Below the pieces are notes generated by a model. That model saw nothing but the letters and a program-made list of their open reading frames with translations. It did not search any database and was not told the DNA's origin. DNA of 33,238 nt from Plakobranchus ocellatus (Eukaryota > Mollusca > Gastropoda > Plakobranchidae), in contig BLXT01007646.1 in NCBI GenBank assembly GCA_019648995.1, forward strand, positions 1,501,641-1,534,878. The letters are read 5' to 3'. Positions 21,301 through 32,275 of the stretch are shown here, piece by piece. Numbering within the stretch: position 1 is the stretch's first letter; the number at the start of each line of letters is the position of its first letter. Position numbers and translations under genes: made by a program.

Positions 21301-21676
21301 CTAACAATTACTATTGTCAGCAAGTTTTGGTGGATGTTTTTGTCCATTGCCATATTTCCGAACTCCTGAAAATGTGATCCATGCTTGTAATTTTTTTTTG
21401 TAAACAAAAGAAAATACCGTTGATGATAAACCTTATTAACCAAAGCAAAAATATCTTTTACAATGACAATCGTTGTGATTTTATTCATTAATGCCTTTTA
21501 TTTGTCTTAGTTGTAAAATTTTTCTTTTTTTAAGTGAAAGATGTAGATCAAGAACCAGATAGATCTTGACTCTCTAGATCCTGACGAACAAATTCCTTTT
21601 TTATTAGATCAAGACCTATAGAAAATTGCTGCACAAGAGCACCAGATTAGATCTGGCTTGTGGAATGAACTGTCTT

Positions 21677-21748
21677 TGATTATTATTATTATTGTTGTTG
21701 TTGTTGTCATCATTATGAAGATCTTATTATTATTATTACTATTATTAG
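21677..21748. repeat. (ATT)n/(GTT)n microsatellite
   Basis: Trinucleotide runs of TTA, TTG and ATT, broken by a short unique stretch near 21710. Confidence 0.85.
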
Positions 21749-21749
21749 G

Positions 21750-23628
21750 TAAATATCTTCAAAGTCAAGCTTCCTAATGGCTTATTCAAGCACTAAGCTA
21801 CAGAACAACTGAAAAGAGCATGAACTTGAAAAAGATAATAACTACCAGACATTCATAAATAACCAAAAAGAGATGAAAAGAAAAGAAAATGGGAGGAGGA
21901 AGTACACACAAGAGCCATGGAAGAGCAAATGGTAAGTGAGAGAGCAGTGTGGAGATATTAATAGGTTTCACATAGTCCTACACACTGACATTATTTTACA
22001 AGAGTCCTTCCCCGTTCCTGACGAGTCTATATCAGCCTGGACATTAATAACATGACTTTAATGATCCTGTGATTGACCTGTTCAAGAGAACTTTTTAAAA
22101 ACCCACAAGCCTTTGATCTTGTCTTGTCTTCTTCTTTTACACACTTAAAATTGTTCAAAATTAAAAGTGTCTTGACTTTTTTTGCATTTAAATACTCTCC
22201 TGACATAGTTGAAGCCTTTTATTTACGTAAATGGGCTACCAGAGCACTTTAAACCTTTTCAAAGATGAAAAGTTGCTGAAATCAAATTTTGATCTGAGGT
22301 TTTGATAGATTTTGATCTATCTTGTGGTTGTTCTTTTCATAGAACTGCGGAGATGCAGCCCCAATTATTTAATCAGTTCTGGATTATATAAAGAATCCTC
22401 GTTCCAATGATGTACAGTATGACATATTTTGCTTCATTTTATGTTATGGTTCACTTAAGATAAAGCATTGGCAACAAGTTTAATGCATAAAAATTTTTTT
22501 TTCATTTCTTTTTTAAAACAGAGGATTGCTTTGCTTTTTAATTTTACTTCAACATAAATATTAACAGTGCATTAAATACCATTAGAATTGTGAATAGAAA
22601 ATTCAAATTTATGAGAGAATTGACTTATTTTGATAATTCAATTTTTAAAAAAATCAAAAGAGAGATCATTTGTAATAGAATTTGGCACAAAATTAGGATC
22701 TTGTAGCTCAAACCTTTATCTTCCTGAAATTGTGAGAAAATTGTCTTTCTAACAATAAATGATATATTATGCTTTGTGTGACATTAGATTTATATCTAGA
22801 TCTAGACTCAGAAAGCTGATCTTTCTAATGCTCTAGCCTTAGGTATTGTTATCTGGCTGGCTAGGTTTATCTTAGTTTAACAGTACTATTATTACTGTAG
22901 CTTTGTTTACCTTTTCAAAATTGGGATTTCTAGAAGGTTCTCGAAGGTGTAAGACATTGTTTACAAGAAATTGTTAGATCATATCTCGAGTACATGATAG
23001 GCGTGTTATGTTTATCTGTAAGAGGGGATAAATGAGATTATTTGATTGGTAAATATTTTTAGTAACCTTGATTACATAAGTGTAAATTCTACCCTTTTCT
23101 AGAAAAAGTTGTTTGTTTAATATTGATCGAAATAAGCCTCTTCATTGCACAACTAGTATTTTCTACATGCTGTAGGCAGTTGGTATAAAAAAGAGCGCTG
23201 TGAGATTGTTGAAGATAACTTGCAGAGATTGCTGAAAGATAAACCACAGTATGTAAATTATACTACTCTTCAGAAATTGTTCTCGATTCAAATTAATAAA
23301 CTTTTAATTCGATTTTTGGCAAGAGTTAGAGTATGCATGATACATTTCTTTGGGAGAGAAGAACCTTTTTACTTACAAAGATTGCTCATTAGTTTTTCAC
23401 CCTTCTAAGTCTAGAAAAGTGCTTTTTAAGATATGCAAGTATCTCTTTGCTATGAAAAAGTTTACTTTACAAGTGCTCATAGGTTCTCATAAACAGAGCT
23501 CATCAAAGCCATAATGCCTCTCTGTTTACATGTTTGTTCGTTTCGGAAAAAAAAAAATCAATCAAGTAACACAAAATCTGAAGAGACATCTTTAATAGAA
23601 AAAAATACTAACAAAGTTTAGCACTTAC
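21750..23628. other. Intronic stretch, nothing recognised
   Basis: AT-rich, with the word ctagatctag near 22795 and scattered A/T runs. I found no splice-bounded frame on either strand. Confidence 0.45.
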
Positions 23629-23773
23629 ATAATAATCCTGAGTCATCAGAAAGCTTGAGACAATTCTTGTGGACAAATACATCAGTATGAATCACATCAT
23701 CATACAAGCTAGGCATTGATACAAATATGTCTTGTCTTTCTTCCTCAATATCAACAGCACAAAGATTTTCCAC
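23629..23773 (-). CDS. Exon of unrecognised gene, 48 codons
   Basis: A strong acceptor (cattcttttctctctag) and a strong donor (AT|GTAAGT) bound 145 bases, phase 0 in and phase 1 out. It reads VENLCAVDIEEERQDIFVSM, then PSLYDDVIHTDVFVHKNC, ending LKLSDDSGLL. It is an acidic segment with a DDVIHTDVFVHKN core. The word order suggests a folded domain, but no family was recognised. The dangling T is completed to Tyr by the exon at 19442. Confidence 0.78.
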
Positions 23774-23904
23774 CTAGAGAGAAAAGAATGTAAAAAAGAA
23801 CAGAGGAAATATCCTTTGCAATTGCTGGCGTGTCCAAATTTTCTCAATCACTCAAAATAATGAAGAAAAAAAAACAACTGAATTTTCATGTGAGCTTCAG
23901 GAAC

Positions 23905-24033
23905 CCAATCATCCAAGCTTAAATGATAAAGCTTACTGATGGGAAATGAAATCAACTCTTCCTTCCTAGAATACAAGCTAGTACTGCCAGCAAATAACAA
24001 ACATCTGACGTTCATGACATCCATTTTAAAAAT
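23905..24033 (-). CDS. Probable exon of unrecognised gene, 43 codons
   Basis: The acceptor ttctgtgcag precedes 24033. The reading frame IFKMDVMNVRCLLFAG to LYHLSLDDW is protein-like. The following exon must be entered in phase 0, because the codon before its acceptor is TAG. The only phase-0 donor found that suits this frame is TGG|GTTCCT, a poor consensus, giving an intron of only 131 bases. A better-looking donor, A|GTAAGC, about 30 bases upstream would leave phase 1 and break the frame. The exon may therefore be skipped, alternatively spliced, or have a misjudged 3' edge. Confidence 0.5.
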
Positions 24034-26038
24034 CTGCACAGAACTAGCTTAGAAATATAACAATATTTTTTTTTGTCTCAAAATTTAAATATGTCTAGTG
24101 CCATATACAATGAGACCTTTAGCAGAAAAATCTGCCGAGCAAAAAAAAAAGGTTTATGCTCACTAGAGAGCACCAACTGTATAATAAGTGGTATTAAACA
24201 CTACACATGGCGTAGTACCAGGACTATGCTAGTTAGGTCTGTTACTGTGACCTGGTGACAGGCTGGGGTCACTAACCCAGAAATGCAGGTAGCTTGGGCC
24301 TGGCGCAATTGTTGCACCTATTTTAGGATTATCACTCATCGTTTTTGTTGCTTTGTTGTGATAGTGTTAACCATGGTAACTGTACAAAACTTCCCTGAAC
24401 AAAAGAAATGCTTTTATACGATTAGACTTGAAAAATTAGAACACCCTAAATATGATACGTCTAAAGTAGGATAGTCTTAAAGCTCAGGATAAATTTTTGA
24501 AAAGTGAAGCAATTTAATTCAATCAATAATGATATCTTTGCTAAATGATAGATATCTTTCAATCTTGAGATAATGACTCAACGATATATTAACTGCATCA
24601 CTCTCAAAAGCTTGATATCATGGCACCTGAAGTAAACCTTGTAGAAGTTGAATCATGTAACCCACTGTTCTCAGGAGACTATTTAAAACACTTTGACTTG
24701 GGGGTTTTGAAAATCATAAACATTAGTTTTTTTTTAATTGTAAGTGAAATATACTTCTCAAAAGCCATAAACATTATAAAGCATGATACAATTCTGATTT
24801 CCCCAGTGATATAAATTATATTATAATACGCTTCATGAGGAAATGAGAGATTGCACACAAATTTCCTATGGCGTGCTTCCCATTAGTTGATTGGGTGGTT
24901 GAGAAAAATTAAATTTAGAAATTAATTCTGGATTCTGTATGCCTGAGGCCACAAAACTTACTGTATCAATAAGAGCAATAACTAAAGGTAAAGCATACGA
25001 GAAATTTTGTTTTTCTATCTTTTCTATTATCATATACAGCAGTTAAGAAAAGTAGACAAGTCAAAAATTTGCTAAGAGGCAAAAAGTAAGACATGAGCTA
25101 AATCATTTACTATTTTTATTAACAAAATTAGAAATGGAGAGTTTTCACAAAATATCAATATAAAAACTTTATGTCAAAGGTATATAAAATAAATATGTAC
25201 AACTAGCACTAAATTTGTTTTTCATGGGTATATTCTCAGATAACAATGCATGTGGCTGACCGCAAGTTAGTCTGTCCTCAGGGACTAATATGGCTGTGAA
25301 AAGAGGTGGCCGGGCCCGCTTTGCCCAGAGATGGTTTGTCTAACTAAAGTGTAAAGCTTAGGAGGTACAATTCTATGCCCTGAACAAGATTTGATCAAAG
25401 GTTTTGTAGGTATCTGCGTGGGAAAATGACAACTATGACAAGTGTATATTTATCTATTACACTTATAAGGCTACAAAAAAAATTTTTTTTTTCTGTGGTG
25501 ACAATATGCCAATTATTGAAGCAGATGACATTTTTAGTATCTCTTAACATTTTATTTGATGGAAAAATTTTCAATACAAAATATTTTATATTGTGGCGCC
25601 TCATTTTCATGCTGTCACTGACTGGGTTGATAGGATAGGCAAGTATTTAAAAAACCTGTGTAATTTACCAATTTTTTTTGGTCACAAAAGTTTTGAGAAT
25701 CAACTGTTAGGCACATGAAATAATGCACTTAAAATAATTCATTTTCTCATTTGAACAGGCAAACATGCTTGTTTCATAATATAATTTTATAAATTAAAAA
25801 GGTGTTATTTAGAAATGTTTTTAAGAATTATAATCCTTTTAAAATTTTAAACCAAATCCTCAATTTAACGCAAATAAATTTCCAAACATATTCAATTACT
25901 TTGAACACTGCCGTAGCCAATTTAAAAGCAGTATTGTCCATTTAGTTAACACTAACGATAGGGCTTTTCATTTCGCTATGGCAGAACAAGCCTATGATGA
26001 GAAATATATGAAAATTAAAACATGCAGATCTTCATTAC
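24034..26038. other. Intronic stretch with two small GC-richer patches
   Basis: At about 24200-24310 and 25240-25335 base composition rises well above the surroundings (for example gtggccgggcccgctttgcccagag). Neither patch contains a tRNA-like A/B box pair or a coding frame I can support. They may be short interspersed repeats. The rest is AT-rich. Confidence 0.4.
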
Positions 26039-26272
26039 CTTTTCTGATAAGGACTGATCAATTGTGCCATACTTTTCTTGATGCAAATGTTGCACTGCGG
26101 TCTTTGCAAACGACTTATATTCATTGATTGAAGAAATGTACTGCACTTGCAATTTATTGAAGAAGGCATGGTGTTTCTCTTTCATTTCCCAAGGTTTCCT
26201 GTTATCACTTCTAAATGTAACACATTTTACTCGTCTTGGATTTTTTAGCACAAAACTCTCAAGAGAACTTAT
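26039..26272 (-). CDS. Exon of unrecognised gene, 78 codons
   Basis: The donor AAAAG|GTAATG is good. The acceptor ttgttaaaccag has a modest pyrimidine tract, so the exact left boundary is less certain. The 234 bases are phase 0 at both ends. It reads ISSLESFVLKNPRRVKC and ends DQSLSEK. The middle holds a KPWEMKEKHHAFFNKLQVQY stretch and then a helical INEYKSFAKTAVQHLHQEKY. Charged, helix-forming residues dominate. No domain was recognised. The open frame reads on through the acceptor to 26314, but that part looks intronic. Confidence 0.75.
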
Positions 26273-27586
26273 CTGGTTTAACAAGATACAATCAGAAACA
26301 TCATTGTGTAGCATATTAAAAATAAACTGTAATTAAGTAATCTAAAGCTAATACTGAAAAAAAATGTACATTACTTAAAATGCCACAAGAAAAAAAAAAA
26401 GATTTTTTCTTTAATCACACAAAACTTGTCACACTTTGATTACTGCATTAAAAAGAAAAAAAAAGAATAATATCACATCAAAAGTATTTTCACCCAAAAA
26501 AGTTGAATCACCTGCTGAAAATTATATGCATTATAGGTTTGCATGCTCAACTTATGTAAAAATAATTATGTTTTTATTAGAAGGCTTTTTAAATAATTAA
26601 CTAGCTGTAAACATAAAAAAGCTGAAATAATTTGGAACTCGGAGAGATTTATTTGATATTTTCTTTTAAAGTATGCAGGAAAAAAAAAACAAAGAAAGAA
26701 AAGCCATTACAAACCAGTCTTATAAAAATGCTAAGGCTTACTAAAACATATACGTCATTTCCACACAACTGAAGCAATTGTAGGCACTCAGCGATTTGAG
26801 ATATAGACGAAATAATTGACCAAGATTGGGGATATTGAAATGTTTTTTTTTTTTTTCATTTTAGAAAAGTTTATCTATTCCTAAATATTTTAAAATGAAT
26901 GAAGCATTGAATTTATGGTTATAAACCTTTTGTAAAAGTAAAGGCAGAGATTGCTTGCTAAGAACTTTTTCATTTTGAAAATTGCTTTTTTCTCAAAACT
27001 TTCAAATTTTGAGGCTGCCTAGTTTGATATTTAAACAGGCTTTACTTTGCTTAAAATGTGCCAGGGGAAAATTCTTTTACCATTTCAAAGGGAATTGAAA
27101 GCCCTTCCAATATCAAAATCTCATAACTGAAAGAGACCTACAAAAGACTCATTTTGTATGGTCAGGTCATACACACATATGTGTATATACAAAAATGCTA
27201 AACACTTGTTATTTATACCCTTTTTATGAAGAATAATTATTGTTGTTAGGGCACAATAAACTAATAATAAATGTAAAGAAAATGTGAATTTGTGCCAATA
27301 TGGAGCATTATAGCTTTTTATATGTTTACAGCTGAGATGATGGTGTGGTAATCAGTCTATATTTTCAAAATAATTTTTTAAAACCTTATAGGAAGTCTCA
27401 TGATAAACTTTTCTAATTGTTTCCTACTGCACTAATATTTTTTTAAAGCTCCTATATAAACAATTTAAAAAAGACACCTCTGAATAAACATTTTGATTAT
27501 TCAGATTTGTTTATTTTATTTTTTTTTCAGAATAATTGTGAGAATACACTTTTGAAATACTCTGATGATGTAAAATGTGAAGATAC

Positions 27587-27672
27587 CTTTTCCCAGAGGA
27601 CATGACATTTGTGAAGTATTGTAAAATTACATTTATTGTAAGCCTCTTTAAAATTTTCTTCATAGGCACCAT
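27587..27672 (-). CDS. Exon of unrecognised gene, 28 codons
   Basis: This exon is too short for an ordinary ORF scan. The acceptor is ttcattttcag and the donor is AAAAG|GTATCT. Its 86 bases enter in phase 1 and leave in phase 0. It reads GAYEENFKEAYNKCNF followed by TILHKCHVLWEK. It begins by completing the Tyr codon opened by the exon at 29087, so the two support each other. It is rich in aromatic and charged residues and contains two Cys; no named domain was recognised. Confidence 0.72.
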
Positions 27673-27861
27673 CTGAAAATGAAATGTGAAAAAGAAATCT
27701 TAGGAAGTAGATTTTTCAAAATTTCAAACACAAATAGACCTATTGAATTACTTCAAAGAGATCTTTTTGAAACAAAAAGAATTTAGTTTTTGGGACTATA
27801 TCTGAGATTTTTACACTTAAGTAAGTTTTTTGAGGGGACAGAAGTGGATGGATGCTCTTAA

Positions 27862-27990
27862 CATGATGATGATGATGACGAATCAGAAAAAATATCATGA
27901 AGATGATGATCATGATGGAAAATATTATGAAGGTGAGAAGCAAAAGGATGAGGATCATGAAAAATAGTGTATTGATAATAATCATGATTA
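27862..27990. repeat. GATGAT/CATGAT microsatellite region
   Basis: Imperfect GAT trinucleotides with ATGATCATGATG-type variants, bounded by plain DNA. The His- and Ile-rich open frame on the minus strand comes from the repeat. Confidence 0.75.
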
Positions 27991-27999
27991 TTTATAATT

Positions 28000-29086
28000 G
28001 TAATAATATTTGCTATGGATTATAGGCATAAAATGAAAATACAATATGTTTTATATTAAGCGTTTTGTTCACATGGTATGAAACTGTTCCAAATTTTTTT
28101 TTGGGGAGGTGAAATTTTTTGCACTCTTTCTGTCAACTTACAATTTGATACTATCAACCACAATATTGCTGAGCCCAGCCTTCAAAGAGGCAAGGTCTAA
28201 TATTTTTGTTACAGACATTTCCTGTGGGACCAAATTCATGTTTGGGTTATTTGTCACTGGAATGACAAAAATTAATGTTTTCTCATTGCTCAATAGGACC
28301 TGATAGCACAGTTGTAGTTTTCTGGTTGCTGCTTATGTTAAACAGCATTGCCTTTATCCTCAAAAATTACTTTTCTCATGGAAGTCATCCACAAGATTTC
28401 AGTCTTGTCTCTGCCTACATTACTGAGGTATTATATAACAAACAGTTTGCTTGCCTGATTAATTAAAATTCCATCCTTCCTAAATGTTTATTTTCCTTCC
28501 TATATATATTTATCTTTCTCTCCATCCATTTATCTTCTTGTCTGGCTTTCTATCCATCTATCTGTTTGTCCTTCTGGCCTTCTCTTTGGTATTGTAACTT
28601 CAAAAGATGTTAATACCAATATAATCTATTGATAGGTAAAAATATGATCATGCCACAAAATAGATATGTTCAAAGTTGGACAAACATGATGTGTAAAGCT
28701 ACTGCTAAATATCAAGTTTCCTGATATAATATTCTTTTACAATATAAATACCCTTGATCAAGTTGACTTGGCACTTGCAAGTCATAATTAAAAGTGAACA
28801 AAACTAAATAGGACAGACAGAGATCGAAACGAATGTCTATGTTCTGGAAAATGCAACAGATTTAAATCACTTGTCCCTAATTTATGTTCAATCATACTTA
28901 CTTGAATTGAAAAATTATTATTATTCCATGATATTTTTTAGGCTACAGCTTTTGAAACTTATGATGGCTAAATTTTAGGAAAGTAAATGTTGGGTTGTGT
29001 AAAGAAGGCATATTATATCTCTAATGAGTTTGCAAAAAAGACAATATTGCAAGCATTCAAATCTGTAAAACTAATTTTATAATTAC
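28000..29086. other. Intronic stretch, nothing recognised
   Basis: Includes an imperfect TCTATC/TTTC-rich stretch at about 28500-28590. No exon or RNA gene was seen. Confidence 0.4.
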
Positions 29087-29216
29087 ATGGGTATTCTGTG
29101 ACAAGCTTAAGCTTAGCATATTGCTTGATGAATGTCTGGGCCAGTTCCTCAAGACGTTTGGTGCATTTAGATTTGTTGCACTGTGGTATGTGAAAATCTC
29201 CTTCAAATTCCATCAC
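29087..29216 (-). CDS. Exon of unrecognised gene, 43 codons, first placed
   Basis: The acceptor ctcttag lies just upstream of position 29216 and the donor is T|GTAATT below 29087. The segment is 130 bases, enters in phase 0 and leaves in phase 1. It reads VMEFEGDFHIPQCN to LVTEYP, including a Cys/Lys stretch (QCNKSKCTKR) and a helical LEELAQTFIKQYAKLKL run. The in-frame ATG at 29213 could be a start, but the good acceptor directly in front argues for an internal exon. The split codon (T + AT) becomes Tyr when joined to the exon at 27672. No exon was found upstream of it in the window. Confidence 0.7.
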
Positions 29217-30660
29217 CTAAGAGCAAAAATCAATGAATGAAAGTGAAGTTGAAATATTAAAGATACTGGCTCAAAATAGCAACAGTTAATTAGTTGCTGT
29301 AATGAATACATAAACTTCTCTGCGAACTTAAAGTTATAATCTCTAAAGCCCTTACAACTTTGACAAACAATGTGAAATTATAAACTGATGAAGCTGCGAT
29401 TGCTTATAGATCATAATTTATTTTAATATAATATAAAGCATATATATTTGCAGCACTTGGAGAATATGTGCCAGTTAACATGCTTTTTCACCTAAGCATC
29501 TAAACTATATTCCTAGAACTAGATTTTGCACTTGTGACCATAGATTTGTGTTTTACTAGCTGTGTCTAACAGGTGAACAGGATATTTCACAGCGCAATGA
29601 GTACATAGCCTATGGAATACAGCTCTATCTTGCTTTTGTAAGACTTACACCTGAAACTTCAAATTTTAGATTTAACAGTAAGGAAGGCAAATTAAGTGAA
29701 GATGGCATGGGTCTTATAAAGGTTTGAATTTAAGATCAATAATTAAAATTTACACAGAACACAATGCCTTGCTTTCTTTGACTTGTGTGTTGAGTGTGTG
29801 TTGGGTAATTTGCTGAACTATTAATTGCAACTTTTCCATTCCTTTTTTTTTCTCACAATTTTTTTTGGGTTGCTTACAATGAGAAAGTAGACTCTATGCA
29901 CACAATTTTTTCATTCAACTAAGCCAAACTGGCGTAAACATATCTTAATCTTTGCCATTCATCATGTGCGAAAAACAACAGAGTGACTCCTACTTTTATA
30001 ACATTTTTCAATCGAGGTCACCCTAGATATTGAGGCTCTCAAACTGCTTTAATCGACCATTTTTAAATGCAAATCAGCTTTTACACAAATTTTAAAAATA
30101 CCAAAAAAAATTATTTGAAAAGTACCCTTCCCCGTATGTTGAAAGTCAAAACAGGCACATTGCAAGAACAGTTGGTGATTGCTAGACACTTGAGAGTGTT
30201 TTAGCTTCATTTGCAGTCCAAACGCCTTTAAGAAAGGACATACCATCTTCACTCTTCACTCAATCAATTATTGGAGCATAGACAGCTGGTAACTGGGTAT
30301 GTAAAATATTGCCTATGTTCGAACGCATTGCCTTTATAGCAGCCCTATGGGCTATGATCTAACCATAAATTTAATTAAATGATGTGTATTTTGGTAAGCA
30401 GATATTTGCTGTTATTGGCTTTGCATTAGAGTGATTGGAAAATTAAATGGTCAAAATCATTAAATATTAAAAACGATTAAATGTTGAAACTTTACATGAA
30501 TTAAATATATATATCTGAGTGTAAAATGCTTGAAATATTAATGAATTGTAAATCTAAGTGTTTAAGAGTTAACGATACATGCATTTTTGTTAAGTAATAG
30601 AAATTATGTTGAATTATGAGTTCGAAATACATAAATGAGAATTTAATGAATGGAAATGTT
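29217..30660. other. Upstream flank or intron, nothing recognised
   Basis: No exon that joins in phase to the one at 29216 was found. The minus-strand frame at 30252-30049 begins with ATG, but its possible donor is in the wrong phase. Confidence 0.4.
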
Positions 30661-31020
30661 GTATTAAGAATTCCTCCTGTTATTGAATTTTACAGGGGCA
30701 GTTCTGGAATAGACTGGAAGTTAAATTACGTTTTAAAGGAGTCTGGAGTGGACCGAAGTTAATTAATATTTCTAAGTATATTCCTTGAATGGATTGGACA
30801 TTGTATTGTATCCAAAAGGGAGTGGGCTGAGCTGTATTACATTATATTATATCTACGCCTAATCATTGTATATGAAAAATAAATGGGGCTTGGCCCAAAA
30901 AGAGATTGCTGCAGTCCTCTGTTTTACTGCGCATATTGCTCTTATTTCGTCGTCCACACGTCTAACTCCACGTCGTCCCTCTTAGTTATCCCCCTATCAT
31001 GACATGGAGGGGACACCATC
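30660..31020 (+). mobile_element. Possible LTR-like fossil fragment
   Basis: A stretch with an AATAAA signal near 30877, then a GC-richer segment, then a C-rich end followed by a tgacatggaggggac-type sequence, resembles the right part of a long terminal repeat and its primer-site edge. No partner repeat or coding remains were seen, so at most it is an old solitary fragment. Family not assigned. Confidence 0.25.
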
Positions 31021-31396
31021 AAGAATATAACAGCCTCTCAATCCAAAGCAACTCAACTATTGCCAAGCTATTACTATTTAAGATGCACAGAGTTGACCAG
31101 TAAGCTTCGTTCATCCTTCCATCAATACAATTCCATATCATCATTACTGCTTACTATTTCATAAGCCTGAAATCGTCTCTAAGCTAATTATTTTGTTTAA
31201 AGCTTCATATCACTGCCACAATTACTGCACCTAGAATTCGACCTATGCTAGCTGTCATCCTTTGCCTCTTCAGACTTTTTCCACCAAGCTGCTCACCAGT
31301 GCTCAGGCAGGTACAGTCACCTTGTGACCTTGTCAGCCCTGCTTTGTTGGTTCTTCATCACTGCTCATTAGACTTATTTCATTGGACCAACTACAG

Positions 31397-31665
31397 CATG
31401 TATATTTCCATTTTTATCATCATAACCACCGTCACCACTGTCTTCATAACTCCCTTTATCATCATCATTATCTTCATTATCATCTTAATCCACATCATCA
31501 CCATCACCTTCATTGTTATTATCATCACCACTTCATTAACATCATTATCATCACCACCGTCATGACCATTGTCATCACCACCACCACCACCATCATCATC
31601 ATCATTATCATCTCCTTCATCACCATTGTGGTGATTTTCACCATCATTCACATCACATAATAATC
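31397..31665. repeat. CAT/CAC trinucleotide-rich region
   Basis: About 270 bases of imperfect ATC/ACC/ATT trinucleotides with strong strand bias (pyrimidine-rich plus strand). All three long frames over it (His-, Ile- or Asp/Gly-rich) are repeat products. Confidence 0.85.
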
Positions 31666-31730
31666 ATCCTTAGGTGTACAAACCTTTCACAGCAACCAAG
31701 TACCCTACCAGGCATTGAAGGCTTACCAAC

Positions 31731-32275
31731 TTTTTTTTCCTGCAGATAATAATTCAAACATATGCAAAAGACAAGCACACTAAATGTAGGCCTACACTTT
31801 TGTGGCATAGTTTTCATGCGATCACAAGAGCACTATAGTCTTGTAAATATCAAACTACTGAATGCTGTTTCTGTTATGCCTGGCCTATTAGATCCTAATC
31901 TAAATATCAGCCATGCTTAGCGTACAAGAAAAGCTTAAGATTTGATTATCCAATGGAAGGTTTCCAAGCATTTATTTTCCATTGTTGTAATCAACAGTAA
32001 AGTTTTTTTTTTCTGCAGAAAATAATTCAAACTTTTGATAAACAAAAGATAAAGACTCTAAATAATTGTGTTTGCCGTATAGATTTCACACATCCACACA
32101 AGCATTATAGTTATACCAGCCCACTGAATGCAGCACATTTGGTGGGGAGTTAGTTACACTAGGCCTAATATACATGTACCTAGATCTAAATATCAGTCAC
32201 ATCACATGCACAAGAAAAACTCAAAATCTAATGGACTCAATGTAATTTCCTTTAACACCAATTATAAATATTGAG
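31731..32275. repeat. Diverged tandem duplication, unit about 273 bp
   Basis: Two adjacent copies begin with a T-run and ctgcag(a/t)aataattcaaac at 31740 and 32013. They share, in the same order, acaag(ag)ca(c/t)tatagt, c(t/c)actgaatgc, ctaaatatcag and acaagaaaa(g/a)ct. The offset grows from 273 to 286 through small indels. Divergence is substantial, so the duplication is old. Confidence 0.75.

Larger units (their letters stand above)
729..29216 (-). other. Large multi-exon gene, product unrecognised (partial)
   Basis: Twelve coding segments on the minus strand can be chained into one reading frame of about 600 codons: 29216-29087, 27672-27587, 26272-26039, 24033-23905, 23773-23629, 19442-19354, 18980-18825, 18461-18265, 17677-17452, 13687-13549, 11158-11064 and 911-729. 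Split codons at three phase-1 joins and one phase-2 join are completed exactly by the next segment. Introns range from about 130 bases to 10 kb. The translation is helical and rich in Leu, Lys and Glu, with no signal peptide, zinc motif or catalytic signature seen. An ARM/HEAT-type scaffold would fit, but this is inference from composition. No start codon context was found, so the 5' end probably lies beyond the window or in an unseen exon. The 3' end is either below 729 or at the alternative terminal exon near 13189. The weakest links are the donors at 23905 and 17452 and the membership of the last exon. Confidence 0.8.

Noticed and set aside
24230-24310. tRNA or tRNA-derived SINE
   Set aside because: No A box and B box pair and no cloverleaf could be drawn.
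30049-30252. Possible first exon (MVCPFLKAFGLQMKLKHSQ onward)
   Set aside because: Its only nearby donor (AAGG|GTACTT) leaves phase 1, whereas the exon at 29216 needs phase 0. There is no promoter context.
31382-31660. Three long open frames rich in His, Ile or Asp/Gly
   Set aside because: They are translations of a CAT/CAC trinucleotide repeat in different frames.
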